Below, piece after piece: positions 1 to 8,302 of a stretch of DNA of 64,000 nt (position 1 is its first letter; the number at the start of each line of letters is the position of its first letter). Position numbers and translations under genes: made by a program. Origin of the DNA: Erythrobacter oryzae (lineage in GTDB: Bacteria > Pseudomonadota > Alphaproteobacteria > Sphingomonadales > Sphingomonadaceae); assembly GCF_030271515.1 (NCBI RefSeq), contig NZ_JASCXI010000004.1, positions 496,001 through 560,000 on the forward strand, given 5' to 3'. Under the pieces are notes generated by a model that worked only from the letters and a program-made list of their open reading frames with translations, was not told the origin of the DNA and made no database searches.

Positions 1-1
1 C

Positions 2-841
2 ACGAACACCAAGCTGGTGCAGGTGATCCAGGGCTGCGCGGTGCTGACGATCATCATCAACGTGATCGCGATCTGGAAGCAGGAAGCGCGCAACCCGGCG
101 ATCACCAAGGGCAAGCAGCCGGGCGCGCCGAGCTTCTCGCAGCTGTGGAACGATTTCGTGAAGAGCGGCCGCAATGCGCGCCTCCTCACCGCGATCGGCA
201 TCGGCGCGGCAGGATTTGCGATGCAGGACGCGCTGCTTGAGCCCTATGGCGGCGAGATCCTCGGCCTGTCGGTCGGGGCGACCACCGGGCTGACCGGAGC
301 CTGGGCGTTCGGATCGCTGTGCGGCTTCATGCTCTCGGGCCGGGCGCTCGCGCGCGGGTGGGACCCGCTGCGGCTTGCAGGCGCGGGGCTGGTTGTGGGC
401 ATCAACGCCTTCCTCGTGGTGCTGTTCGCCGGGCCCTTCGCGGCGCCGCTGATGCTCTATGCAGGCGCAATGGGGATCGGGGTCGGCCTCGGACTGTTCT
501 CGGTCGGCACGCTTATGGAAGCGATGAACCTTGCCGAAAGCGACACGGCAGGCCTGGCGCTGGGCGCATGGGGCGCGGTGCAGGCGAGCTGCGCGGGCCT
601 CGGCATCGCGGTCGGCGGGCTGCTGCGCGATGCGGTCGCGGCGCTGCTCCAGAGCAACCATGTCGCCGCCAGCATGGCGACGCGCGCCACCGGCTACGGC
701 ACTGTCTATATTCTCGAAATCGCGCTGCTCCTGGCGGGCCTTGCCGCCATCGGGCCCCTTGTGGGCTACCAGCGCCAACCTGCCTCGGGGGAAGGGGATC
801 CCCTCGCGCGGCCGTTCGGACTTGCGGAGTTTCCGACATGA
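2..841 (+). CDS. lhaA: PucC-family protein LhaA, C-terminal part (5' end outside window)
   Basis: This is the C-terminal part of a PucC/LhaA-type membrane protein of the major facilitator fold, which assists assembly of the LH1 antenna around the reaction centre. The reading frame is open from the window edge, so the start lies upstream. Several hydrophobic membrane segments rich in Gly and Ala are visible, such as the stretches around nucleotides 200-460 and 580-640. The position directly before puhA matches the conserved bch-lhaA-puhABC order of purple bacteria. Paralogues PucC and Bch2 share the fold; the neighbour puhA favours LhaA. The stop codon overlaps an ATG at 839, but that frame is short and not coding. 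Confidence 0.85.
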   Translation, partial: TNTKLVQVIQGCAVLTIIINVIAIWKQEARNPAITKGKQPGAPSFSQLWNDFVKSGRNARLLTAIGIGAAGFAMQDALLEPYGGEILGLSVGATTGLTGAWAFGSLCGFMLSGRALARGWDPLRLAGAGLVVGINAFLVVLFAGPFAAPLMLYAGAMGIGVGLGLFSVGTLMEAMNLAESDTAGLALGAWGAVQASCAGLGIAVGGLLRDAVAALLQSNHVAASMATRATGYGTVYILEIALLLAGLAAIGPLVGYQRQPASGEGDPLARPFGLAEFPT

Positions 842-875
842 ATACCCGTGCCCGCCTGACCATCCCGTCCCTTTG

Positions 876-900
876 CCCGGCTTCGCCTCAGCCGGGTTCT
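876..900 (+). promoter_or_regulatory. intercistronic hairpin between lhaA and puhA
   Basis: CCCGGCT (876-882) and AGCCGGG (890-896) form a 7-bp perfect stem with a 7-nt loop, followed by TTCT. It sits in the only real gap (78 bp) inside this otherwise overlapping operon. It could be a partial terminator or an mRNA processing and stability element that sets puhA level against lhaA. The role is inferred from position. Confidence 0.5.
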
Positions 901-919
901 TCCATGAGAGGAATATGAA

Positions 920-1729
920 ATGAACGCTGCCTATATCGTCGGCACCTTCGATGTTGCCGAACTCGCCTTCCTGCTGTTCTTCGGCTTCTTCGTCGCGCTG
1001 GTCTTCTACCTCAACAAGGAAAGCCGCCGCGAAGGCTACCCGCTCGAGGACGAGGTCACCGGCGTTGTCGAGAACGACAGCAGCCTGTTCGACGGCGACA
1101 AGAAGGTCTTCCCGCTGCCCCACGGCCGCGGCACCTATGTGCCCGAGGACGTCGCCCGCGACGACGTGAACGTCCCCGCGGTCCAGGCCTTCCGCGCCGG
1201 CGGCGCGCCCTGGGTGCCGACCGGCAACGCAATGGCTGACGGCATGGGCCCGGCCGCCTTCGCCAACCGCGCGAAGTATCCCGACCTCACCTTCGACGGC
1301 AAGCCGCGCATCGTGCCGATCGCGCAGAGCCACGAGCTGGTGATCGCGCCCAATGATCCGCAGCTCGTCGGCTACCCCGTGGTCGCCGCCGACGGCGTCA
1401 CCGTCGGCACGGTGAGCGACATCTGGGTCGACCAGGCCGAGCACATGGTGCGCTATCTCGAAATCGAGCTGACCGGCGGCAAGAAGGTCATGGCGCCGAT
1501 GATGGTCGCGGTGGTGCACGGCAACAGCCTGCTGGCGGCGATCCTGCCGACCACCAGCGACGAGAAGGACTACGTCGAGATCGACGCGATCACCGCCGCG
1601 CAGTTCGAGGGCGTTCCCGCGCTCGAGACCCCCGGCACCATCACCCGCTACGAGGAAGACCGCATCCAGGCCTACTTCGGCGGGGGCTACATGTATGCCA
1701 CTCCCGAAAGGTCGGAAGCATGGATCTGA
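920..1729 (+). CDS. puhA: photosynthetic reaction centre subunit H
   Basis: Encodes the H subunit of the type-II photosynthetic reaction centre, which caps the L-M core on the cytoplasmic side and helps proton delivery to quinone QB. The 269-residue product has the family layout: a short periplasmic N-terminus, one membrane helix at about residues 12-31, then a PRC-barrel cytoplasmic domain. The acidic segment after the helix (EDEVTG) is typical. The start is fixed by GAGAGGAAT a few bases upstream; the ATG at 914 runs into an immediate stop. The gene end overlaps puhB by 10 bp, which suggests translational coupling. Confidence 0.97.
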   Translation: MNAAYIVGTFDVAELAFLLFFGFFVALVFYLNKESRREGYPLEDEVTGVVENDSSLFDGDKKVFPLPHGRGTYVPEDVARDDVNVPAVQAFRAGGAPWVPTGNAMADGMGPAAFANRAKYPDLTFDGKPRIVPIAQSHELVIAPNDPQLVGYPVVAADGVTVGTVSDIWVDQAEHMVRYLEIELTGGKKVMAPMMVAVVHGNSLLAAILPTTSDEKDYVEIDAITAAQFEGVPALETPGTITRYEEDRIQAYFGGGYMYATPERSEAWI

Positions 1730-2493
1730 AGTCCAAAGCGGACGTGATGGCAGCAGCACCGGGGGCAGCGGCGGAAACGCCGCTGCCGGCCGGCAGCTTC
1801 GATCACGCCGCGCTCGAGAATGACGGCCCCAAGGCCTTCGGCGACCGCATGGGCACGCCGCAGCCTGACGAACGCGTGCTGTGGAAGGGCCGGCCGCAGT
1901 TCGGCCTGCTCGCGCGCACCGCGTTCCACGGCCGCAGCGCGAGCGCCTACATGGCCGCGCTGGTGGTGATCGCACTGGTGACGGGCCGCAACGATGCGGC
2001 GATCGTCGCCGCGCTGCTCGGCATCGCGCTCGCCGCGATCCTGCACATCCTTGCCTGGGCGAGCGCCCGCTCGACGCTCTACATCCTCACCGATCAGCGC
2101 CTCATCATGCGCATCGGCATCGCGATCGAGACGCGGGTGAACATTCCGCTGAAGCAGATCACCGCCGCGCATCTCGCGGTGCTGACCAAGGACGGCCACG
2201 GCGATATCGCCTTCGAACTCGCGGGCGAGCGCCTGCTCGGCACGCTGCTGCTGTGGCCCCATGTCCGTCCGTTCCGCTATGCGCGCCCCGAGCCGATGCT
2301 GCGCTCCGTCCCCGATGCGGCGGCGCTCGCGCAGACCATCGCCGAAGCCCGCGCGCGGTTCGGCGCGATCGAGCGCAATTTGAGCGAGATCAAGGAAGCC
2401 GCGGCTGCGAGCGGCCAAACCGCAAGCACGCCGCCCCGCCTCGCCCCGGCTATCCACCGCGGCGAGCCCGGTCTCGAGGGAGCCCCCGCATGA
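1720..2493 (+). CDS. puhB: photosynthetic complex assembly protein PuhB
   Basis: PuhB is a membrane protein that assists reaction-centre assembly in purple bacteria. The 257-residue product has a hydrophilic N-terminus, two close membrane segments at about residues 70-110 and then a bacterial PH-like domain (STLYILTDQRLIMR onward), which is the standard PuhB architecture. It starts inside the last codons of puhA (10-bp overlap, GAAAGG upstream as ribosome site) and ends with an ATGA overlap with puhC, so the three puh genes are probably translated together. The C-terminal 30 residues are Ala/Pro-rich and likely disordered. Confidence 0.93.
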   Translation: MDLKSKADVMAAAPGAAAETPLPAGSFDHAALENDGPKAFGDRMGTPQPDERVLWKGRPQFGLLARTAFHGRSASAYMAALVVIALVTGRNDAAIVAALLGIALAAILHILAWASARSTLYILTDQRLIMRIGIAIETRVNIPLKQITAAHLAVLTKDGHGDIAFELAGERLLGTLLLWPHVRPFRYARPEPMLRSVPDAAALAQTIAEARARFGAIERNLSEIKEAAAASGQTASTPPRLAPAIHRGEPGLEGAPA

Positions 2494-2978
2494 TCGTTCG
2501 CGAATACGAGAAGGACGAGATCACCGTCCACCGCGTGCCGCTGATGCTGATGAGCGGGATCATCGCCATTTCCATTGCGCTGACCGCCTCGGTGACCCTG
2601 GGCTTCGTGCCCAAGCAATCGGTCCCTGCAGAGGCACGTGCGGCTGCCGGGATCAAGGCAGCGCAGGAGCGCACCCTCAGGTTCTTCGACGAGGCCGACG
2701 GCTCCGTGCGGATCGAGGATGGTGCGACCGGCGAGGTGCTCGCGCGGCATGGCGTCGGCGAAGGCGGCTTCATCCGCGCGACCGTGCGCAGCCTCGTCCA
2801 CCAGCGCCGCATCCGCAATATCGGGCCCGAGACCGCCTTCACCCTCACCGAATGGCAGAACGGCAACCTCACCCTCGCCGATCCGGCGACGGGCCGCAGC
2901 GTTGAGGTCAGCTCCTTCGGGCCGGACAACCGCGCGGTCTACCAGAACCTGCTTCCCGCCAAGGGAGCGACCCGCTGA
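2490..2978 (+). CDS. puhC: photosynthetic complex assembly protein PuhC
   Basis: The 162-residue product has one N-terminal membrane helix at about residues 18-40 followed by a periplasmic domain. Size, topology and position right after puhB match PuhC, which is needed for efficient reaction-centre/LH1 assembly. The start is the ATG in an ATGA overlap with the puhB stop. The stop overlaps the next start (TGATG), continuing the coupled operon. Sequence conservation in PuhC is low, so the assignment rests largely on topology and gene order. Confidence 0.88.
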   Translation: MIVREYEKDEITVHRVPLMLMSGIIAISIALTASVTLGFVPKQSVPAEARAAAGIKAAQERTLRFFDEADGSVRIEDGATGEVLARHGVGEGGFIRATVRSLVHQRRIRNIGPETAFTLTEWQNGNLTLADPATGRSVEVSSFGPDNRAVYQNLLPAKGATR

Positions 2979-3280
2979 TGGCGCTCGCCTTTCTCACCGC
3001 GACCAGCTTCGACACGCCCTGCACGATCACGGTCGAGCAGAGCTCCGAGCATTTCCACGCCCATGTCGAACTCGACGGCGATATCGCCATGGAGCCGGGC
3101 GACAAGGTCCGCGTCCACGGCGCGCCGATCTCCATCCCCTTCGGCACCCGCCAGGTGTTCGAACGCCGCGCCACCGTCACCCGCGCAAGCCCCCTCAAGC
3201 GCGCCCTGACCAAGGCCGCCGCCTATTTCGATCTGGCCGAACTCTACGAAGTCAGCTTCAACGCCGGGAGGATCAAATGA
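2978..3280 (+). CDS. small conserved protein of the photosynthesis cluster (between puhC and acsF)
   Basis: A 100-residue soluble protein with no signal peptide or membrane segment. It is placed in a TGATG overlap after puhC and an ATGA overlap before acsF. A small gene in this slot is common in photosynthesis clusters of aerobic phototrophs, usually annotated hypothetical. The product has an N-terminal beta-rich half ([11 protein letters not shown] resembles a beta-barrel loop) and a C-terminal helical part that looks like [22 protein letters not shown]. Co-translation with acsF suggests a role in the cyclase step or in assembly, but this is inference from position. Confidence 0.75.
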   Translation: MALAFLTATSFDTPCTITVEQSSEHFHAHVELDGDIAMEPGDKVRVHGAPISIPFGTRQVFERRATVTRASPLKRALTKAAAYFDLAELYEVSFNAGRIK

Positions 3281-4338
3281 ACGCCTACAAGCCGATGACC
3301 AGCGAAGAGGCGATGGCGATCGCGACGCAGGACACGATGCTGACCCCGCGTTTCTACACCACCGATTACGACGCGCTGGATGCGATCGACGTCACCCCCG
3401 TGCGCGCCGAGTGGGACCAGCTGATCGCCGACATGGTGGGCGATCCCAACAAGCTCCACTTCAAGCACAACGACAGCTTCAAGGGCGTGATCGAGGGGCT
3501 GGAGCCGGCGCTGCGGCGGGAATTCACCGACTTCATGGTGAGCTCGATGACCAGCGAGTTCTCGGGCTGCGTGCTCTATGCCGAAATCGCGCGGCGCACC
3601 AAGAACCCGGATGTGAAGCAGCTCTTCCGCCTGCTCGCCCGCGATGAAAGCCGCCATGCCGGCTTCATCAACGAAAGCCTCAAGGATGCCGGCATCGGCG
3701 TCGACCTCGGCTATCTGACGCGGACCAAGAAATACACCTACTTCAAGCCGAAATTCATTTTCTACGCGGTCTATCTGTCGGAGAAGATCGGCTACGCGCG
3801 CTACATCACGATCTTCCGGCACCTCGCGCGCAATCCGCAGCACAAGTTCCACCCGATCTTCGACTGGTTCGAGGAATGGTGCAACGACGAGTTCCGCCAC
3901 GGCGAGGCCTTCGCCATGCTGCTGCGTTCCGACCCCAAGCTGCTCGAGGGCGCCAACAAGCTGTGGGTGCGCTTCTTCCTGCTGTCGGTCTATGCGACAA
4001 TGTATGTGCGCGATCACAACCGGCCGGTGTTCCACGCCGCGCTGGGCGTTGATCCGACCGAGTATGACTACAAGGTCTTCGCGATCTGCAACCAAATCGC
4101 CCGGCAGGTCTTCCCGGTCGAGCTCGACATCGACAGCCCTTCCTTCCGCCGCCAGATGGAAAAGCTGCGCCTCGCCGCAGAACGCATTGAGGAAGGCAAG
4201 GCAAAGGGCGGCATCGGCGGGCTTTTGAGCCGCGCCTCGGGCACGGCGGGCGCGGGCCTTGCCTTTGCGCGCATGTATCTCCAGCGGCCCAAGCCCAACA
4301 CCCTCCCCCGCTCGATCCGGCTGCAACCCGCGTGGTGA
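3277..4338 (+). CDS. acsF: Mg-protoporphyrin IX monomethyl ester oxidative cyclase, aerobic
   Basis: AcsF is the diiron enzyme that uses O2 to form the isocyclic ring E of bacteriochlorophyll. The 353-residue product carries the ferritin-like diiron ligands: a Glu near residue 93 (TSEFSG), DESRH at about 122-126, a further helix, and DEFRH at about 204-208. Length is normal for the family. No anaerobic cyclase gene (bchE) is in the window, which fits an aerobic phototroph. It overlaps the preceding small gene by 4 bp, and puhE begins inside its final codons. Confidence 0.97.
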   Translation: MNAYKPMTSEEAMAIATQDTMLTPRFYTTDYDALDAIDVTPVRAEWDQLIADMVGDPNKLHFKHNDSFKGVIEGLEPALRREFTDFMVSSMTSEFSGCVLYAEIARRTKNPDVKQLFRLLARDESRHAGFINESLKDAGIGVDLGYLTRTKKYTYFKPKFIFYAVYLSEKIGYARYITIFRHLARNPQHKFHPIFDWFEEWCNDEFRHGEAFAMLLRSDPKLLEGANKLWVRFFLLSVYATMYVRDHNRPVFHAALGVDPTEYDYKVFAICNQIARQVFPVELDIDSPSFRRQMEKLRLAAERIEEGKAKGGIGGLLSRASGTAGAGLAFARMYLQRPKPNTLPRSIRLQPAW

Positions 4339-5126
4339 GCTGGAGCGGCCATGTTGTGCCGTTCATCGTGACGGTGGCGATCTGGTTTGTCGCGACCGGG
4401 CTGATTGCCTGGGCGGACAACCGCGAGCGCGCCACCTTTTCGCGCAGCCTGCTGGTGGGCAGCGTGGCGGGGATCGCCGGGCTGCTGGTGATCCTCGTCT
4501 CCTCGCTCTCGGTGCAGGTCTGGGCGGTCTACCTCTCCTTCATCGGCGCGCTGATGGTGTGGGGTTGGCACGAGCTGTCTTTCCTCACCGGTGCCTCTGC
4601 CGGGCCGCGCCGTGGCCTTGCCGACCCTTCGCTGACCGGCATAGCCCGCTTTCGCCAGGCGGCCGCCACGGTGATGCACCACGAGGTCGCGCTGGCCGTG
4701 ACCGCGCTGCTGCTGATCTCGCTTTCGTGGAACGTCCCCAACCAGATCGGCGCGACCGTGTTCGTGCTGATGTTCGGGATGCGGCTGATCTCGAAGATCA
4801 ACCTCTTCGTGGGGGTGCCCAATTCGACCTCCGAAATGCTCCCCGACCAGCTCGCCTACCTCAAGACCTATTTCGGCCCGAGCCGGATGACGCTGCTCCT
4901 GGCCGCCTCGATCCTGGCCATCGCCGGGGTGACGGCGTGGTTCGCGCAGGCCGCGCTCGCCGCGCCCGTCGGCAGCGCCGCGATGGTCGGCGCGAGCCTC
5001 CTCACCACGCTCGCCCTCCTCGGCGTGCTCGAACACCTGTTTCTGGCCCTCCCCTTCCGTGACGGGATGCTGTGGGGCTGGGCCTATCCGCAGCGCAAGG
5101 CTGCGGCCCGGATCAAGCAAGACTGA
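4332..5126 (+). CDS. puhE: photosynthesis cluster membrane protein PuhE
   Basis: A 264-residue integral membrane protein with about seven hydrophobic segments, of the DUF3623 type found beside acsF in photosynthetic proteobacteria. In Rhodobacter, PuhE affects reaction-centre and light-harvesting levels. The start is GTG at 4332 (a second GTG follows at once), giving a 7-bp overlap with acsF. The motif SWNVPNQIG and the conserved [11 protein letters not shown] loop match the family as remembered. Upstream overlap and the short 31-bp gap to hemA place it in the same transcript. Confidence 0.9.
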   Translation: MVSWSGHVVPFIVTVAIWFVATGLIAWADNRERATFSRSLLVGSVAGIAGLLVILVSSLSVQVWAVYLSFIGALMVWGWHELSFLTGASAGPRRGLADPSLTGIARFRQAAATVMHHEVALAVTALLLISLSWNVPNQIGATVFVLMFGMRLISKINLFVGVPNSTSEMLPDQLAYLKTYFGPSRMTLLLAASILAIAGVTAWFAQAALAAPVGSAAMVGASLLTTLALLGVLEHLFLALPFRDGMLWGWAYPQRKAAARIKQD

Positions 5127-5157
5127 AAGCAAGATAATGACGACAGAGGGAACCCGC

Positions 5158-6378
5158 ATGGACTTCGAAGCCTTTTTCGCCGGCGAACTGGACGTGGTGC
5201 GCGCCGATGGCCGCTACCGGGTGTTCACCGACATCAAGCGCCACCGCGGCCGCTTCCCCCACGCCACCCGCTTCGTCGAGAACGAGACCCAGGCGGTGAC
5301 CGTGTGGTGCTCGAACGACTATCTCGGCATGGGCCAGCACCCCGCCGTGCTCGAGGCGATGCATTCCTGTCTCGATGAATGCGGCGCGGGCGCGGGGGGC
5401 ACGCGCAACATCTCGGGCACCAACCACTATCATGTGGAGCTGGAAGCCGAGCTTGCCGACCTGCACGGCAAGGAAGCCGCGCTGCTGTTCACCTCCGGCT
5501 ACGTCTCGAATTGGGCGGGCCTCGGCACGCTGGCGAGCAAGATCCCGGGCTGCGTCGTGTTCTCGGACGCGCTGAACCATGCCTCCATGATCGAAGGCAT
5601 CCGCCACTCCCGCGCGCCCTACAAGGTGTTCCGCCACAATGACGCGGAGCACCTCGACGAGCTCCTCTCGCTATACGGCCCCGAAGTGCCCAAGCTGGTC
5701 GCCTTCGAGAGCGTCTATTCGATGGACGGCGACATCGCCCCCATCGCCGACATCCTCGACGTGTGCGAAAAGCACGGCGCGATGAGCTATATCGACGAAG
5801 TCCACGCCGTCGGCCTCTACGGCCCGCGCGGCGGCGGGGTGGCCGAACGCGAAGGGCTGATGGACCGCATCACCGTGATCGAAGGCACGCTCGGCAAGGC
5901 CTATGGCGTGATGGGCGGCTATATCGCGGCCTCGGCCAACCTCGTCGATTTCGTGCGCAGCTTCGCCAGCGGCTTCATCTTCTCCACCGCGCTCCCCCCT
6001 GCCATCGCGGCGGGTGCGGCGGCGAGCATCCGGCACCTCAAGACCTCAAGCGCCGAGCGCGAGCTTCAGCAGAAGCGCGTGGCGCAGGTCCGCCGCGCGC
6101 TCGACATCATGGGCATCCCGCACCTCGACAACCCGAGCCACATCATCCCGGTGATGGTGGGCGACGCCAAGAAGTGCAAGATGATCAGCGACTGGCTGAT
6201 GGACAACCACGGCATCTACGTCCAGCCGATCAACTACCCGACCGTGCCCGTCGGCACCGAGCGGCTGCGGGTCACGCCCTCGCCGGTGCACAGCGATGGC
6301 GACATCGACCGGCTGATCAAGGCGCTGTCCGAGATCTGGTCGCACTGCGAGCTCGCCCGGATGGAAAAGGCCGCCTGA
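5158..6378 (+). CDS. hemA: 5-aminolevulinate synthase
   Basis: Condenses glycine and succinyl-CoA to 5-aminolevulinate, the first committed step of tetrapyrrole synthesis, feeding haem and bacteriochlorophyll. It is a PLP enzyme of the alpha-oxoamine synthase family. The PLP lysine lies in GTLGKAYG at about residue 247, and the Gly-rich GAGAGGTRN segment and the YIDEVHAVG aspartate region are present. The start at 5158 is preferred because GAGGGA lies at good spacing and MDFEAFF matches family N-termini; an in-frame ATG at 5137 has no such site. The product is 406 residues. As last gene of the photosynthesis operon it is followed by a strong terminator. Confidence 0.97.
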   Translation: MDFEAFFAGELDVVRADGRYRVFTDIKRHRGRFPHATRFVENETQAVTVWCSNDYLGMGQHPAVLEAMHSCLDECGAGAGGTRNISGTNHYHVELEAELADLHGKEAALLFTSGYVSNWAGLGTLASKIPGCVVFSDALNHASMIEGIRHSRAPYKVFRHNDAEHLDELLSLYGPEVPKLVAFESVYSMDGDIAPIADILDVCEKHGAMSYIDEVHAVGLYGPRGGGVAEREGLMDRITVIEGTLGKAYGVMGGYIAASANLVDFVRSFASGFIFSTALPPAIAAGAAASIRHLKTSSAERELQQKRVAQVRRALDIMGIPHLDNPSHIIPVMVGDAKKCKMISDWLMDNHGIYVQPINYPTVPVGTERLRVTPSPVHSDGDIDRLIKALSEIWSHCELARMEKAA

Positions 6379-6424
6379 TCCCTACTGACTGACGAGAATA
6401 CCGGCTCTCCCTTGGACGGGAGTG

Positions 6425-6462
6425 AGGGCGGTCGCCTTTGGGGGAAGGCGGCCGCCCTCTTT
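6425..6462 (+). terminator. terminator after hemA / end of photosynthesis operon
   Basis: AGGGCGGTCGCCTT (6425-6438) pairs with AAGGCGGCCGCCCT (6445-6458), a 14-bp stem with one G-T pair and a 6-nt loop, followed by CTTT. It lies 46 bp after the hemA stop and before the next gene, as expected for an intrinsic terminator of the puh-acsF-hemA transcript. Confidence 0.8.
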
Positions 6463-6581
6463 GCGTTGCGGCGGCGGCGGTGCGTCCGGGCGCCCGCACG
6501 TCATCGCCCCATCGTCCGGAGGCGAAGCTGACTGGACAGCCACCGGTCGTTCTCGCATCTTGGGGTGGCAGGGAGGCAGAT

Positions 6582-8243
6582 ATGAAATCCATCATGGGGA
6601 TCGTTGCGCTGGCGCTGGCGCTGGTCTGGACCGGCACCGCCCATGCCGGCCCGCAGGAGCCCGGCGATTACGACGACCTCGTCGAATTGCACGGGGAGCT
6701 GCGCGACTACATGGTTCCCGGTTTCACAGCCGGGGTCGTGCTGGAATCGGGCGCACGCATCGGCGAGGTCTACGGCGACAGCCTGATGGCGGAGAAGCTC
6801 GCGGGCCTTGCGCGGTTCGAACAGGACCTTGCCGCCATGCCGGTCGAGAGCTGGCCGCGCGCGCAGCAGGTCGATTTCCTCGCGGTCAAATCGATCCTCA
6901 ACGGATACCGCTTCAATCTCGAAGTGCTGCGGCCGTGGAAGCGCGACCCGGGCTTCTATCTCGATCCGCTGATGCGCGTGGCCTTCACCGATGTGTCGAA
7001 GGACGGCGCGCAGGTCGAGGAATTGCGGGCGCGGCTCAGAAGCGTGCCGCCGCTGCTGGCCTCGGCGCGCGCGAACCTCACCGAAGTGGCCGGCGATTTC
7101 GCGGATCTGGCGCTGTTCAACCTCGATAACAGCGACGGGGTCAATCACTACCACCCCTATCGCCCAGTCCCGCCTGCGGGGATCATCGGCTGGTACGAGG
7201 ATCTGCTCGCAAGGGCGCGGACGCAGCGCCCCGACCTGGTCGAGGATATCGCGGCGGCGAGGACCGCGCTGGTCGCGTTCCGCGACTGGCTCAAATCCGA
7301 ACGCGCCAGCATGACAGCACCGGGTGGCGTGGGGGCCGATCGCTACGAATGGTACATTCGGCATGTGCGGATGATCCCGCTCTCGGCGAGCGAGATGCTC
7401 ACGCTGTCTGAGCGCGAGCACGAGCGCACGACCGCAGCGCTGACCTTGCTGCGCCATCGCAACCGCGACGAGCCCGAGCTTCAGCTGTCACGCAGCGCGC
7501 GCGAGCAGGCGGAAAAGGTCGCCGCCACCGATGCCATCGTTCGCAAGTTCCTGACCGAGGAAGAGATCGTCACGATCCCCGATTTCGTCGGCGAACTGGG
7601 CAGCAACACGCCCTATGTCGAGCGCCCCAAGGGGCCCAATTTCTGGGAGCAGATCCAGTTTCGCGACCCGATCCCCGACCACCTTCACGCCGTCATTCCC
7701 GGCCACCGTTTCGACGCGGTGCTGGCGGAGCGCGACACCCGGCCGATCAGGGGGGAATACAGCGACGGCGGGCGCGCCGAAGGCTGGGCGACCTATCTCG
7801 AGGAAGCGCTGATGCTGGCGGGTGCGACCCGTCATTCACCGCGGGCCGACGAGTTCATCGAGATGTTCAGCATTTTCCGCGCGGCGCGCGTGCCTGCCGA
7901 TATCAGGATGCAGCAGAACCTGTGGAGCGTCCAGCGGGCGGTGGATTACATGCGGTCAAAGACACCATGGCTGGATGAGGACGTGGCGCGGGTCGATGCC
8001 GAGATCTATCTGCGCCGCCCGCCCGGTTATGGCGTCGCCTACACGATCGGGAAGTTGCAGATGGACGCCCTGCTGGCAGACCGTGCGAGCCAGCTCGGAA
8101 AGGACTTCTCGCTGCGCGAGTTCCACGACCAGTTCCTTGCCGCGGGCCGCTTGCCGATCGCGCTGATCCGTTACGAGATGCTCGGCGAGGACGATGAGGT
8201 CGCGCTGTTCTGGAAGACCCCGCCGATCCCCGCCGCAAACTGA
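6582..8243 (+). CDS. secreted DUF885 family protein
   Basis: The 553-residue product begins with a signal peptide (about residues 1-22, ending AHA) and matches the DUF885 family of periplasmic proteins distantly related to gluzincin metallopeptidases. The family hallmark EGWATYLEE is at about residues 399-407. A PGH motif occurs about 25 residues before it, but the Gln that usually follows is not present. The start ATG at 6582 has GGGAGG upstream. It stands alone between the hemA terminator and a convergent gene. Peptidase activity is plausible but unproven for most of the family. Confidence 0.8.
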   Translation: MKSIMGIVALALALVWTGTAHAGPQEPGDYDDLVELHGELRDYMVPGFTAGVVLESGARIGEVYGDSLMAEKLAGLARFEQDLAAMPVESWPRAQQVDFLAVKSILNGYRFNLEVLRPWKRDPGFYLDPLMRVAFTDVSKDGAQVEELRARLRSVPPLLASARANLTEVAGDFADLALFNLDNSDGVNHYHPYRPVPPAGIIGWYEDLLARARTQRPDLVEDIAAARTALVAFRDWLKSERASMTAPGGVGADRYEWYIRHVRMIPLSASEMLTLSEREHERTTAALTLLRHRNRDEPELQLSRSAREQAEKVAATDAIVRKFLTEEEIVTIPDFVGELGSNTPYVERPKGPNFWEQIQFRDPIPDHLHAVIPGHRFDAVLAERDTRPIRGEYSDGGRAEGWATYLEEALMLAGATRHSPRADEFIEMFSIFRAARVPADIRMQQNLWSVQRAVDYMRSKTPWLDEDVARVDAEIYLRRPPGYGVAYTIGKLQMDALLADRASQLGKDFSLREFHDQFLAAGRLPIALIRYEMLGEDDEVALFWKTPPIPAAN

Positions 8244-8258
8244 TCTTGCGGGCGCGGC

Positions 8259-8293
8259 GCGGACAAGGCGGGCACGGTGTCCGCTTTGTCCGC
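8259..8293. terminator. bidirectional hairpin between convergent genes
   Basis: GCGGACAAGGCGG (8259-8271) and CCGCTTTGTCCGC (8281-8293) form a 13-bp stem with one G-T pair and a 9-nt loop. It occupies most of the 59-bp gap between the stops of the DUF885 gene and the GH97 gene, so it can end both transcripts. No long T tract follows. Confidence 0.55.
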
Positions 8294-8302
8294 CTCGGCC
8301 CC

